Translations under genes and position numbers: made by a program | The notes under the pieces: generated by a model | The model's database searches: none | The model's input: only the letters and a program-made list of their open reading frames with translations | What the model was told of the DNA's origin: nothing | NCBI RefSeq assembly: GCF_900114535.1 | Contig: NZ_FOTK01000008.1 | Span: forward strand, 146,849 to 210,848 | Direction of reading: 5' to 3' | Origin: Methylobacterium pseudosasicola | GTDB lineage: Bacteria; Pseudomonadota; Alphaproteobacteria; Rhizobiales; Beijerinckiaceae | DNA length: 64,000 bases | Part shown: positions 13,124-23,685 of the stretch, piece by piece | How the letters are laid out: every line of letters begins with the position of its first letter | How positions within the stretch are numbered: the first letter of the stretch is position 1

Positions 13124-13966
13124 TCAGCCGCCGGGGGCCAGCCGTTCGGCCCCGGTGAAGACGGTCAGCGTGTCCGCGCGCGCGATGGCGCAGAGCGTGA
13201 TCCCGTGCGCCCGGGCGCGCTCCAGCGCCAGGGAGGTCGGGGCCGAGATCGCCACGATCACGGCGGCGCCGAGGCGCGCGGCCTTCTCGACCATCTCGAA
13301 CGAGCAGCGGCTGGTGATCACCAGGAAGCCGCCGGCCGTGTCGGTACCGGCCCGCATCAGCGCGCCGATCAGCTTGTCCAAGGCATTGTGCCGGCCGACA
13401 TCCTCGCGCACCGCGACGAGCGTGCCGTCGAGCCGGGCCCAGGCGGCGGCGTGAACGGCGCGCGTCTCGGCGCTCAGAACCTGCGCCGCATCGAGGCCGT
13501 CCAGCGCCTTGGCGATGGCCGGGAGGGCGACCCGCACGTTTGGCGCGTCCCGCATCTCGGCCCGGGGCAGTTCTGCTAGATCCTCGATGCCGCAGACGCC
13601 GCAACCGGTGCGACCGCTGATCGCGCGCTTGCGGGCCAGGTGCTCCCGCAGGCGCCCCGGAGCCAACTCGACATGGAGGCGCAAGCCGTCCGCGCCGGCC
13701 TCGACCCGGGTCGCGCGGATCTCGTCGGCGGTTTCGATGATCCCTTCCGTGAGGCTGAATCCGTAGGCGAAATCCTCCAGATCGGCGGGCGTCGCCATCA
13801 TGACGGCATGCGGGACGCTGCCGTAGACCAGGTTCACCGGCGCCTCGACGGCCAGCGCCCGCATGCCGGGCTGCGGTTCCGAGCCCGTATAGGCGACCAC
13901 CTGCATCGGGGCTCGGACTGAGCGCGGCGGCAGACCGGCCGGTCGATCCTCGGGTTTAATCAACAT
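13124..13966 (-). CDS. fdhD: Formate dehydrogenase accessory sulfurtransferase FdhD
   Basis: A 280-residue protein. FdhD passes sulfur from a cysteine desulfurase to the molybdenum cofactor of formate dehydrogenase, which is needed for enzyme activity. The CxxC redox pair is present at Cys122 and Cys125 in GRTGCGVCGIEDL. The family blocks EDFAYGFSLTEGII, AAWARLDG with VREDVGRHNALDKLIG, and FLVITSRCSFEMVEKAA are all recognisable. No formate dehydrogenase genes lie in the window, as is common for fdhD in methylotrophs, where several formate dehydrogenases occur elsewhere. Confidence 0.94.
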   Translation of the reverse strand: MLIKPEDRPAGLPPRSVRAPMQVVAYTGSEPQPGMRALAVEAPVNLVYGSVPHAVMMATPADLEDFAYGFSLTEGIIETADEIRATRVEAGADGLRLHVELAPGRLREHLARKRAISGRTGCGVCGIEDLAELPRAEMRDAPNVRVALPAIAKALDGLDAAQVLSAETRAVHAAAWARLDGTLVAVREDVGRHNALDKLIGALMRAGTDTAGGFLVITSRCSFEMVEKAARLGAAVIVAISAPTSLALERARAHGITLCAIARADTLTVFTGAERLAPGG

Positions 13967-14250
13967 CCCACGCTCCGACGGAGTCCGCTCGCGCCGCCCC
14001 GACGCGGTGAAACAGAATCGAAGGCGACGAAAGGTCGAGGCAACGTCGCATCGACACCTGAATCAGCCGGAATCAACCCGCTGCGACGCTTGTGCGGTTG
14101 CACCTCGAACGTCCTTGTGATCTGAAGCCGCGATCGGATACATGCCGGGTAACACAACTGGCGGTCCGTCACGTCGGCACCATCCCGCGCTCAGTCAAGA
14201 CGGGAAAGGCCGGCGGGCAAGCAAATCGCACGGGGAGCAACGAGAGGCAG

Positions 14251-15090
14251 ATGCGGACGGTGCGGACGATCACCCGATCACCCTGGAGCCTCGCCGCCCT
14301 CGGCGCATTGCTCACCTCGACATCCGGTGCGCTCGCCGGCGGCTTCGGACAGCCGGTGCCGTGGGAGATGAGCCGGCAGATCCCGGTCACCGAGAATGCC
14401 CGCGACATCCTGGGCTTCGAGATCGGCCTTCATTGGCTCTCGCTGGCCATCTCGGTCTTCGTGCTCGGGCTGATCCTGTGGTGCGTCTTCCGCTTCAACG
14501 AGAAGACCAACCCGACCCCCTCGCGCACCACCCACAACACCGCCATCGAGATCGCCTGGACCATCGTGCCGGTGCTGATCCTGGTCGCCGTCGCGATCCC
14601 GTCCTTCCGCCTGCTGCGCACGCAGCTCGCGGACCCGAAGGCGGACATGATCGTCAAGGTCATCGGCCATGCCTGGTACTGGTCCTACGAGTACCCGCAG
14701 ACTGAGGCCGGCGGCGGCTTCACGTTCGATGCCAACATCGACGAGGACAAGCAGCCCCGCCTGCTCCAGACCGACAACGAGATGGTCGTGCCGCTGGGCA
14801 AGATCGTGAAGATCCAGGTGACCGCGGCCGACGTGCTGCATTCCTGGGCGATGCCGGCCTTCGGCTTCAAGATCGACGCCGTGCCGGGCCGCCTGAACCA
14901 GATGTGGTTCCGGGCCGACAAGGAAGGCACCTTCCATGGCCAGTGCTCGGAGCTCTGCGGCCAGCGCCACGCCTACATGCCGATTGTGGTCCGCGTGGTC
15001 AGCGAGCAGGCCTATGCCGATTGGCTGAAGGAAGCGAAGACGAAGTACGCCCGCATCGATAACGGCACGAGCTTCGCCGAGGCGCGCTGA
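14251..15090 (+). CDS. ctaC: Cytochrome c oxidase subunit II
   Basis: A 279-residue subunit II of the aa3 oxidase. The ATG at 14251 is chosen because it has a purine-rich ribosome site (GAGAGGCAG) and begins a signal peptide ending near GALAGG. Two transmembrane helices follow (WLSLAISVFVLGLILWCVF and IAWTIVPVLILVAVAIPSF). The periplasmic cupredoxin domain carries the CuA ligands in FHGQCSELCGQRHAYMP and the aromatic electron-entry patch GHAWYWSYEYP. It receives electrons from cytochrome c and hands them to subunit I. It is the first gene of the oxidase locus. Confidence 0.97.
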   Translation: MRTVRTITRSPWSLAALGALLTSTSGALAGGFGQPVPWEMSRQIPVTENARDILGFEIGLHWLSLAISVFVLGLILWCVFRFNEKTNPTPSRTTHNTAIEIAWTIVPVLILVAVAIPSFRLLRTQLADPKADMIVKVIGHAWYWSYEYPQTEAGGGFTFDANIDEDKQPRLLQTDNEMVVPLGKIVKIQVTAADVLHSWAMPAFGFKIDAVPGRLNQMWFRADKEGTFHGQCSELCGQRHAYMPIVVRVVSEQAYADWLKEAKTKYARIDNGTSFAEAR

Positions 15091-15101
15091 GCCCCGGCTG
15101 A

Positions 15102-16769
<1,668 letters not shown>

Positions 16770-16779
16770 ACCAAAGTCT

Positions 16780-16805
16780 GCGAGGGCCGCACAGGCGGCC
16801 CTCGC
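16780..16805 (+). terminator. Strong hairpin between ctaD and ctaB
   Basis: A perfect 11-base stem (GCGAGGGCCGC / GCGGCCCTCGC) with an ACAG loop begins 11 bases after the ctaD stop. No U-run follows, so it may only partly terminate, or it may protect the 3' end of the abundant ctaCD message and so set the ratio of structural to assembly proteins. Confidence 0.55.
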
Positions 16806-16972
16806 CCTTCCCCGGAAGCCGTGACGGCGACTTCCCGGCAAGGGCGATCAAGACGAGCGAACCGCACAGGCCGCGTGTTCCGCTCGCACCCTCCCTTGGA
16901 ACTAATCGATTTCGAAACCCGACTCGGCCGTGACGCGCGTGGCCGGGCGCCGACACAACAGCGGCAGACGCG

Positions 16973-17920
16973 ATGACGAGCCTGACGAACACGATCGGAC
17001 CGGACGCGCCGGCCCCGGCCTTCACGGCCGTCGGCGGCGACGTGCCGGACTATTTCGCCCTGCTCAAGCCGCGGGTGATGGTCCTCGTCATCTTCACCGC
17101 GCTGGTCGGCATGGTCGTGTCTCAGGGCCATGTTGCCCCGGCGATCGGCGTGATCTCGCTGCTGGCCATCGCGGTGGGCGCCGGCGCCTCCGGCTGCCTC
17201 AACATGTGGTGGGACGCGGATATCGACGCCGTGATGACCCGGACCGCGCAGCGCCCGATCCCGGCCGGCCGGATTTCCTCCGAGGAAGCGCTCGGCTTCG
17301 GCCTGTTCCTGTCGGTGGCGTCCGTGCTGGTTCTCGGCCTCGCCGCGAACTGGCTCGCCGCTGGACTGCTCGCCTTCACCATCGTGTTCTACGCGGTGAT
17401 CTACTCGATGTGGCTGAAGCGGGCGACCGCGCAGAACATCGTGATCGGTGGGGCTGCCGGTGCCCTGCCGCCGGTGATCGGCCAGGCTGTGGTGTCCGGC
17501 TCGGTCGGGATCGAGTCGCTGGTCCTATTCGCGATCATCTTCATCTGGACGCCGCCGCACTTCTGGGCGCTGGCCCTGATCAAGGCCGAGGAATACGCCC
17601 GCGCCGGCATCCCGATGATGCCCAACGTCGCCGGCCCGGCCTCCACCCGTCGCCAGATCGTCTGGTACTCGATCTTCCTGGCCCCCCTTGGCTTGGCGCC
17701 CGTCGCCCTCGGCTTCGGCGGCCTGCTCTACGCGGTGATCGGCGTGGTCGGCGGCGTCGGCATGCTGGCCTTCAGCGTCCGCGTCCTGAAGAACCGCGAG
17801 GGCGAGGCTGAGAAGCGCGCCGCCATGGGCATGTTCGGCTTCTCGATCCTGTACCTGTTCGCGCTGTTCTCGGCCCTGCTCGCCGAGCAGAGCTTCGGCC
17901 TGTTCCGGCCGCTGGTCTGA
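16973..17920 (+). CDS. ctaB: Protoheme IX farnesyltransferase (heme O synthase)
   Basis: A 315-residue membrane protein of the UbiA prenyltransferase family. It transfers a farnesyl group to heme b to make heme O, the precursor of heme A for the aa3 oxidase. The prenyl-diphosphate site [19 protein letters not shown] shows the expected Asp-rich motif, and the second motif appears around [34 protein letters not shown] starts the first of several helices. It sits within the oxidase locus, followed after 5 bases by a small membrane protein gene. Confidence 0.96.
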   Translation: MTSLTNTIGPDAPAPAFTAVGGDVPDYFALLKPRVMVLVIFTALVGMVVSQGHVAPAIGVISLLAIAVGAGASGCLNMWWDADIDAVMTRTAQRPIPAGRISSEEALGFGLFLSVASVLVLGLAANWLAAGLLAFTIVFYAVIYSMWLKRATAQNIVIGGAAGALPPVIGQAVVSGSVGIESLVLFAIIFIWTPPHFWALALIKAEEYARAGIPMMPNVAGPASTRRQIVWYSIFLAPLGLAPVALGFGGLLYAVIGVVGGVGMLAFSVRVLKNREGEAEKRAAMGMFGFSILYLFALFSALLAEQSFGLFRPLV

Positions 17921-17925
17921 GCGCC

Positions 17926-18090
17926 ATGGCGGATCCCGAGATCCCGCAGCGCCAGCTCACCCCCGCGGAAGAGGCGCGTCGCCGGAAGCGGTCGATCGCG
18001 ATCGCTCTCGCGCTGGGCGCCTGGGTGCTGCTGTTCTTCGTGTTGACGATCGTCAAGCTCGGCCCGCAGATCCTCAGCCGTCCGCTCTGA
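17926..18090 (+). CDS. Small single-pass membrane protein between ctaB and ctaG (CoxF-like)
   Basis: A 54-residue protein starting at ATG 17926, five bases after ctaB and nine before ctaG. The N-terminal third is charged (LTPAEEARRRKRS) and is followed by one helix, IAIALALGAWVLLFFVLTIV. A small protein in this exact place is common in alphaproteobacterial oxidase loci and is often called CoxF or a cytochrome oxidase assembly small protein. The position suggests a role with CtaB or CtaG, for example in heme or copper insertion, but there is no catalytic motif. It is likely to be missed by automatic calling because of its length. Confidence 0.85.
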   Translation: MADPEIPQRQLTPAEEARRRKRSIAIALALGAWVLLFFVLTIVKLGPQILSRPL

Positions 18091-18099
18091 GGGGTTACA

Positions 18100-18711
18100 A
18101 TGACAGCATCCCGCCCCGACCCCACCCGCGCTGCCAGACGGACGGCGCTCGCCTGCGCCGGTCTCGCCGTAGGCATGATCGGCCTCGCTTTCGCGTCGGT
18201 GCCGCTCTACGACGCCTTCTGCAAGGCGACGGGCTATGACGGCACGCCGCGCCAGGGTCCGGCGCTGGCGAGCTCGGCGGCCCGCGCCGACGACAGCATG
18301 GTCGTCCACTTCGACACCAACGTCGCGCCGGGCCTACCCTGGAAGTTCATTCCCGAGACGAACAACATCGCGGCGAAGCTCGGGGAGACCAAGACGGTCT
18401 TCTTCCGGGTCCAGAACACCAGCAGCAAGCCGTCTACCGGCGTCGCGACCTTCAACGTCCAGCCTGGCCTGATGGGCGGTTACTTCGTCAAGGTCGCCTG
18501 CTTCTGCTTCAACGAGCAGACCCTGCAGCCGGGCGAGACGCTGGATGTGCCGGTGGTGTTCTACGTCGACCCGGCCGTGCGGGATGATTCGAACACCGCG
18601 CATCTCTCCGAGATGACGCTGTCCTATACCTATTTCGCCTCGAAGAACGGCCAGCCGGTCACTGCGGCGGTCGCGACCACAGGGGCTTCGGGCACGAAGC
18701 GCGATTTCTGA
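18100..18711 (+). CDS. ctaG: Cytochrome c oxidase copper-delivery protein (Cox11 family)
   Basis: A 203-residue protein with one N-terminal membrane helix (TALACAGLAVGMIGLAFASV) and a periplasmic immunoglobulin-like domain. It inserts copper into the CuB site of subunit I. The family blocks VPLYDAFCKATGYDG and the copper-binding CFCF motif in KVACFCFNEQTLQPGE are intact, as is FYVDP near the end. It lies between the CoxF-like gene and ctaE, the standard alphaproteobacterial order. Confidence 0.97.
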   Translation: MTASRPDPTRAARRTALACAGLAVGMIGLAFASVPLYDAFCKATGYDGTPRQGPALASSAARADDSMVVHFDTNVAPGLPWKFIPETNNIAAKLGETKTVFFRVQNTSSKPSTGVATFNVQPGLMGGYFVKVACFCFNEQTLQPGETLDVPVVFYVDPAVRDDSNTAHLSEMTLSYTYFASKNGQPVTAAVATTGASGTKRDF

Positions 18712-18851
18712 TCGCGACCGCGTGACAACAGAGGTCGGCACCGACTAAGTGTGCGGACAAGCTTGGGCGTCCTGTACGTGGCGCCCGGCCAAGAGCGATA
18801 GGCCGGATGCCGGGAACGGCGCGGGGCGTCAGGGTGAGGAGCGACGGAACG

Positions 18852-19712
18852 ATGGCCGAGGCGCACGCCAAGAATCACGATTTCCATATTCTGAGCCCGA
18901 GTCCGTGGCCGCTGATCGGCGCGTTCTCGGGCTTCCTGATGGCGTTCGGCGCCGTGTTCTGGATGAAGAGTCTCCAGATCGGCACCCTGACCCCGGGCCC
19001 GTACATCTTCGGCGCCGGCACGCTCGGCGTGCTCTACACCATGTTCTCCTGGTGGAAGGACGTGGCGCACGAGGCCAATTCGGGTGACCACACCCGCGTC
19101 GTCCAGCTGCATCACCGCTACGGCATGATGATGTTCATCGCCTCCGAGGTGATGTTCTTCGTCGCGTGGTTCTGGGCCTACTTCGAGGCGGCGCTCTACA
19201 CCGCCGATCCGATCCAGGTGTCGCGGGTCGAGTTCACTGGCGGCGTCTGGCCGCCCAAGGGCATCGAGGCGTTCGATCCCTGGCACCTGCCCCTGCTCAA
19301 CACGCTGATCCTGCTGACCTCCGGCACCACCGTGACCTGGGCGCACCACGCCCTGCTGCACGGCGACCGGAAGGGCCTGAAATACGGCCTGTGGCTGACG
19401 ATCATCCTGGGCGTGCTGTTCACCGCCTGCCAGGCCTACGAGTACAGCCACGCCGAGTTCGGTTTTTCGGGCAGCATCTACTCGTCGACCTTCTTCATGG
19501 CGACGGGCTTCCACGGCGCCCACGTCATCATCGGCACCATCTTCCTGGCGGTGTGCCTGTTCCGCGCCTATGCGGGCCAGTTCACCCCGCGCCAGCATCT
19601 CGGCTTCGAGTTCGCCGCCTGGTACTGGCACTTCGTCGACGTCGTCTGGCTGTTCCTGTTCGCCGCGATCTACGTCTGGGGCTCAGGCGTCTTCCACGGC
19701 GCCGCGCACTGA
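18852..19712 (+). CDS. ctaE: Cytochrome c oxidase subunit III
   Basis: A 286-residue, seven-helix subunit that stabilises the proton-pumping core and supports sustained turnover. The ATG at 18852 gives the expected N terminus ([20 protein letters not shown]). Recognisable family segments include [55 protein letters not shown] and the terminal [15 protein letters not shown]. It follows ctaG by 140 bases and ends the structural genes. A strong intrinsic terminator follows. Confidence 0.97.
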   Translation: MAEAHAKNHDFHILSPSPWPLIGAFSGFLMAFGAVFWMKSLQIGTLTPGPYIFGAGTLGVLYTMFSWWKDVAHEANSGDHTRVVQLHHRYGMMMFIASEVMFFVAWFWAYFEAALYTADPIQVSRVEFTGGVWPPKGIEAFDPWHLPLLNTLILLTSGTTVTWAHHALLHGDRKGLKYGLWLTIILGVLFTACQAYEYSHAEFGFSGSIYSSTFFMATGFHGAHVIIGTIFLAVCLFRAYAGQFTPRQHLGFEFAAWYWHFVDVVWLFLFAAIYVWGSGVFHGAAH

Positions 19713-19747
19713 GCGCAGCTACCCCGTCACCGCATGGCGGGTCTGTG

Positions 19748-19773
19748 AAAGGGCGGCTCAGGCCGCCCTTTTT
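19748..19773 (+). terminator. Intrinsic terminator after ctaE
   Basis: GGGCGGC-TCAG-GCCGCCC (perfect 7-base stem, 4-base loop) followed by TTTTT. It lies 39 bases after the ctaE stop and should separate the oxidase genes from the DUF983-SURF1 pair, at least in part. Confidence 0.85.
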
Positions 19774-19862
19774 CGTGTCCGACTCGGCGCGATACCCATA
19801 TCCAGGGGGACGGCCGGGAGGCGGTGCGACCGCGGCCTCCCGGGCCGGTCTGGAGTGTTGAC

Positions 19863-20237
19863 GTGGGCCAACGAACCTATCCGCAGCCGCCGCCTGTCCC
19901 GACGGGCCTGCGCGGCCGATGCCCGCGCTGCGGCGAAGGCCACCTGTTCCAGGGCTACCTGACCCTGCGCCCGTCCTGCGACGCCTGTGGGCTCGATTAC
20001 GAGAGCTTCGACTCGGCGGACGGACCGGCCTTCTTCGTCATGTCCATCGTCGGCCTGCTGGTGGTCGGCCTGGCCCTGTGGCTGGAGATCACCTACGAGC
20101 CGCCGATCTGGGTCCACGCGCTGGTGGCCGGTACGCTCTCGATCGGCCTGAGCCTGATCCTGGTCCGTCCGCTCAAGGGCATGCTGATCGCGCTCCAGTA
20201 CAGCAACAAGGCCGAGCAGGGACGCTTCGAGCAGTGA
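19863..20237 (+). CDS. DUF983 membrane protein
   Basis: A 124-residue protein read from GTG at 19863. A cysteine-rich N terminus (RCPRCGEGHLF and CDACGLDYES) suggests a small metal-binding knuckle. Two membrane helices follow (FFVMSIVGLLVVGLALWLEI, and a second around VHALVAGTLSIGLSLILV). DUF983 proteins are regularly encoded beside ctaE and SURF1 in alphaproteobacteria, which suggests a part in oxidase assembly, although the function is not established. The stop overlaps the GTG start of the SURF1 gene. Confidence 0.85.
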   Translation: MGQRTYPQPPPVPTGLRGRCPRCGEGHLFQGYLTLRPSCDACGLDYESFDSADGPAFFVMSIVGLLVVGLALWLEITYEPPIWVHALVAGTLSIGLSLILVRPLKGMLIALQYSNKAEQGRFEQ

Positions 20238-21004
20238 GCCGATCCACGCCGCGTGCTGCCGCCTGGCGCGACCTCGTCGCGCCCGGTCTCGCTTCCCTGA
20301 TCGCGCTCGCGATCCTGCTGAGCCTCGGGATCTGGCAGATCGAGCGCAAGAGCTGGAAGGAAGAGCTGATCGCCCGCATCACCCGGCAGACCAAGGCCGA
20401 GCCGGTGGCGCCGCCCGCCCCCGATTCCTGGGATCCGGCGCGGGACGAGTTCCGCCACGTGCGCGTCTCCGGCCGCTTCGCCAATGATCGCGAGACCCTG
20501 GTTCACGGTTTGGCGGCTGGCGAAACGCCTGGCCGGGCGCTGCAGGGCTACTACGTGATCACGCCGCTCCTGCGGACCGATGGTCCCACGGTCCTGGTCA
20601 ATCGCGGTTTCGTGCCGACCGAGCTGAAGGCGCAGGCCGACCGCCGGGACGGTCTGATCGAAGGCCCGACCACCGTGACCGGCATCCTCCGCGCCAGCGA
20701 ACCGCGCGGGCTGTTCGTGCCGGAGGCCGACCCGACGCGCGGCGAGTGGTTCAACCGCGACGTCTCCGGCATCGCCGCCGCGCGCGGGATCGCCGAGGCG
20801 GCGCCCTACCTGATCGAGGCGGATTCGGTGCCCGGCCAGACCACGTGGCCGCGCGGGGGCCAGCTGAAGGTCGATATCCCCAACAACCATCTGCAATACG
20901 CCTTCACGTGGTTCGCCCTCGCAGCGTGCCTGATCGGCGTCTTCGGCGTGTTCGCGTATCGGCGCCTGCACGACTCCGATGCCCTCGGCAGAGCGCGAGA
21001 ATAA
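20234..21004 (+). CDS. SURF1 family cytochrome oxidase biogenesis protein
   Basis: A 256-residue protein from GTG 20234, overlapping the upstream stop (GTGA), which indicates translational coupling. The topology is typical of SURF1: one N-terminal helix (LASLIALAILLSLGIWQIER), a large periplasmic domain and one C-terminal helix (YAFTWFALAACLIGVFGVFA). Family blocks include LGIWQIERKSWKEELI, VLVNRGFVP and NNHLQYAFTWF. SURF1 aids heme a insertion into subunit I. Its place after DUF983 completes the oxidase locus. Confidence 0.92.
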   Translation: MSRSTPRAAAWRDLVAPGLASLIALAILLSLGIWQIERKSWKEELIARITRQTKAEPVAPPAPDSWDPARDEFRHVRVSGRFANDRETLVHGLAAGETPGRALQGYYVITPLLRTDGPTVLVNRGFVPTELKAQADRRDGLIEGPTTVTGILRASEPRGLFVPEADPTRGEWFNRDVSGIAAARGIAEAAPYLIEADSVPGQTTWPRGGQLKVDIPNNHLQYAFTWFALAACLIGVFGVFAYRRLHDSDALGRARE

Positions 21005-21074
21005 AATCGCGTTTGATTTCGCGGCAGGCAGAAGATTGCCGCCCGAACAGTCTATAAAACGGCAAACGGTTCCT

Positions 21075-21104
21075 TTGACCGGCGGCATGAGAGCCGGAAT
21101 ACTT
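21075..21104 (+). promoter_or_regulatory. Possible promoter of sfnG
   Basis: TTGACC at 21075 and ATACTT at 21099, 18 bases apart, resemble a sigma-70 type promoter about 107 bases before the sfnG start. The region is AT-richer than its neighbours. The match is modest and could be chance. Confidence 0.3.
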
Positions 21105-21172
21105 CGCCTGTTCCTAAGCGGTCGCGCAAATCTGCATCCTGTATTCAGTTTGCCGCGACCCTTCGAAGATGC

Positions 21173-21192
21173 CGCGGAGCTATAACTCCGCG
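21173..21192 (+). promoter_or_regulatory. Hairpin in the sfnG leader
   Basis: CGCGGAG-CTATAA-CTCCGCG is a perfect 7-base stem, 18 bases before the sfnG start and just ahead of its purine-rich ribosome site. It could be an operator or a leader hairpin. There is no direct evidence of function. Confidence 0.35.
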
Positions 21193-21210
21193 CGAGCGAG
21201 GTAGCGCGCC

Positions 21211-22326
21211 ATGACCGTCCGTTTCGTCGAAGACACGCCGCCTGACCCCATCCGCTTCGCCTATTGGGTGCCCAATGTCTCGGGCGGCCTAGTGATCAGC
21301 AAGATCCCGCAACGCACGAGCTGGGACGCCGATTACAACCGCCGTCTGGCGCAGATCGCCGAGGAATCCGGCTTCGACTACGCCCTGACCCAGATCCGCT
21401 TCACCGCCGGCTACGGCGCCGAGTATCAGCACGAATCGGTGGCGTTCAGCCACGCGCTGCTGGCCGCGACCTCCCGGCTCAAGGTGATCGCGGCGCTCCT
21501 GCCCGGCCCCTGGCACCCGACGCTGGCAGCCAAGCAGATCGCGACCATCTCGCAGCTCAGCGGCGGCCGGATCGCCGTCAACATCGTGTCGGGCTGGTTC
21601 TCGGGTGAGTTCCGGGCGATCGGCGAGCCCTGGCTCGACCACGACGAGCGCTACCGCCGCTCGGAAGAGTTCATCCGCAGCCTGCGCGGGATCTGGACGC
21701 AGGACAACTTCACCTTCCGCGGCAATTTCTATCGCTACACCGACTACACCCTGAAGCCGAAGCCGGCCGATCCGCTGCCGGAGATCTTCCAGGGCGGCTC
21801 GTCCCGGGCGGCGCGCGACATGGCGGCCCGCGTCTCCGATTGGTACTTCACCAACGGCAACACGCCGGAGAACATCCGCGCCCAGGTCGACGACATCCGC
21901 GCCAAGGCTGCCGAGAACGGCAACCGCCCGCGCATCGGCGTGAACGCCTTCGTGATCGCCCGCGATACCGAGGAGGAGGCGCAGGCCGTCCTCCAGGAGA
22001 TCATCGAGAATGCCGACCCGGATGCCGTGAAGGCGTTCGGCCACGAGGTGAAGAATGCCGGCAAGGCCTCGCCCGAGGGCGAAGGCAACTGGGCGAGGTC
22101 GAGCTTCAACGACCTCGTCCAGTACAACGACGGCTTCAAGACCAACCTGATCGGCACGCCGGACCAGATCGCCGAGCGGATCCTGGCGCTCAAGGATGCC
22201 GGCGCCGACCTCGCCCTGCTGGCCTTCCTGCACTTCCAGGAGGAGGTCGCGTATTTCGGCACGCACATCATCCCGCGGGTCCGCGCCCTCGAAGCCGCGC
22301 GCGAGAAGCGCGCCGAGGCGGCCTGA
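21211..22326 (+). CDS. sfnG: Dimethyl sulfone monooxygenase
   Basis: A 371-residue FMNH2-dependent monooxygenase of the bacterial luciferase-like family. SfnG converts dimethyl sulfone to methanesulfinate, letting cells use organosulfur compounds when sulfate is short. Identification rests on strong resemblance to the SfnG subfamily across the whole protein: FAYWVPNVSGGLV, FDYALTQIRFTAGYGAE, VAFSHALLAATSRLKVI, VNIVSGWFSGEF, IFQGGSSRAARDMAARVSDW and GKASPEGEGNWA. The related alkanesulfonate enzyme SsuD is less similar. The partner sfnB follows, but no flavin reductase is next to it, so FMNH2 must come from elsewhere. Confidence 0.9.
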   Translation: MTVRFVEDTPPDPIRFAYWVPNVSGGLVISKIPQRTSWDADYNRRLAQIAEESGFDYALTQIRFTAGYGAEYQHESVAFSHALLAATSRLKVIAALLPGPWHPTLAAKQIATISQLSGGRIAVNIVSGWFSGEFRAIGEPWLDHDERYRRSEEFIRSLRGIWTQDNFTFRGNFYRYTDYTLKPKPADPLPEIFQGGSSRAARDMAARVSDWYFTNGNTPENIRAQVDDIRAKAAENGNRPRIGVNAFVIARDTEEEAQAVLQEIIENADPDAVKAFGHEVKNAGKASPEGEGNWARSSFNDLVQYNDGFKTNLIGTPDQIAERILALKDAGADLALLAFLHFQEEVAYFGTHIIPRVRALEAAREKRAEAA

Positions 22327-22370
22327 TCTCCGCGCCCGATCTCAAAAAACCTGTCCTATCGGAGTGAGCC

Positions 22371-23627
22371 ATGAACATCGCCGTCGATGCGCGCACGCTC
22401 GACACCCAGCCGCACCAGGGCGTTCCCGGCCCAGCGCGGCCGCCCTCCCCCGCCCACGTGATCCGTGACGATGCCGAGGCGCTGGCTGTGGCCCACCGCC
22501 TCGCCGCGGAGTTCCGGCTCGGCGCCTCCGAGCGCGACCGGAACCATACCCGGCCCCTGGCGGAGCTCGACGCCTTCTCCCAGAGCGGCCTGTGGTCGAT
22601 CAACGTGCCCAAGGCCTATGGCGGCCCGGAGGTCTCCTACAAGACCCTGGCGCAGGTCATCGCGCTGATCTCGGCGGCCGATCCGGCGATCGGGCAGATT
22701 TCGCAGAACCACCTGGGGATCGTGGCGGCGATCCGGACCGTGTCGGACGAGCCGCAGAAGCGGCTGCTGTTCGGGGAGGTCCTGCGCGGCACCCGGTTCG
22801 GCAACGCCTTCTCCGAGCGCGGGACCAAGCGGGCCGCCGATTTCGACACCCGCTTCACCGATCACGGCGACCACGTGATCGTGCGCGGCCAGAAATTCTA
22901 CGCCACCGGGGCGCTGCTGGCGCATCTCGTGCCGATCGTGGCCCTCGATGCCGAGGGCCGGGCCTGGTACGCCATCGCCGAGCGGGACGCGCCGGGGCTC
23001 ACGGTGATCGACGACTGGTCCAGCTTCGGCCAGCGCGGCACGGCGAGCGGCACGGTGCTGATCGAAGATGTCCGGGTGGAGAAGAGCCACCTAGTGCCGG
23101 CCTGGAAGGGCTACGAGGCGCCGAGCGCGGACGGGGCGATCTTCCAGATCATCCAGGCGGCGGTCGATGCCGGCATCGGCCGGGAGGCTCTGGACGACAC
23201 GATCCGCTTCGTGCGCGAAAAGGCGCGGCCCTGGATCGATAGCGGGCAGGAGCGTGCCCCCGACGACCCCTACACGATCCAGGCGATCGGCGACCTCACC
23301 ATCCGCCAGCATGCCGCCGAAGCCCTGCTCGACAAGGCCGGCCTCGCCCTCGACGCGGCGGTGGCCCAGCCGGACGCCGAGAGCGTCGCCGCCGCGCAGC
23401 TCGCCGTCGCGGAGGCGGAGGTGCTGACCACCGACATCGCCCTGGCGGCCTCCAACAAGCTGTTCGAGCTGTCCGGCACCCGCTCGACGCTGGCCGCCGA
23501 AAACCTCGACCGGCACTGGCGCAACGCCCGGACCCACACCCTGCACGATCCGGTCCGCTGGAAGGTCGCCATCATCGGCAACCACGCGCTGAACGGCGTC
23601 GCCCCGCCGTTCCACGCCTGGAGCTAG
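22371..23627 (+). CDS. sfnB: SfnB family sulfur-acquisition oxidoreductase (acyl-CoA dehydrogenase-like)
   Basis: A 418-residue flavoprotein of the acyl-CoA dehydrogenase fold. SfnB-family members are expressed under sulfate limitation with sfnG, and the exact reaction is unsettled. Visible segments include the N-terminal helical domain (SGLWSINVPKAYGGPEVSYKT), the flavin region RFGNAFSERGTKRA and VIVRGQKFYATGALLAH, and the C-terminal SNKLFELSGTRSTLA with NLDRHWRNARTHTLHDP, which is typical of DszC/SfnB-like enzymes. The gene is 44 bases after sfnG and probably in one operon. A strong hairpin ends the pair. Confidence 0.87.
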   Translation: MNIAVDARTLDTQPHQGVPGPARPPSPAHVIRDDAEALAVAHRLAAEFRLGASERDRNHTRPLAELDAFSQSGLWSINVPKAYGGPEVSYKTLAQVIALISAADPAIGQISQNHLGIVAAIRTVSDEPQKRLLFGEVLRGTRFGNAFSERGTKRAADFDTRFTDHGDHVIVRGQKFYATGALLAHLVPIVALDAEGRAWYAIAERDAPGLTVIDDWSSFGQRGTASGTVLIEDVRVEKSHLVPAWKGYEAPSADGAIFQIIQAAVDAGIGREALDDTIRFVREKARPWIDSGQERAPDDPYTIQAIGDLTIRQHAAEALLDKAGLALDAAVAQPDAESVAAAQLAVAEAEVLTTDIALAASNKLFELSGTRSTLAAENLDRHWRNARTHTLHDPVRWKVAIIGNHALNGVAPPFHAWS

Positions 23628-23649
23628 CCGGGTCGCGTATAGAGTTGGC

Positions 23650-23680
23650 CGGCGCCCCGGATACCCATTCCGGGGCGCCG
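23650..23680. terminator. Bidirectional hairpin between convergent genes
   Basis: A perfect 12-base stem (CGGCGCCCCGGA / TCCGGGGCGCCG) with a 7-base loop lies between the sfnB stop and the CDF gene stop. There is no T-run on either side, but stem strength and placement favour a shared terminator. Confidence 0.6.
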
Positions 23681-23685
23681 AACGT

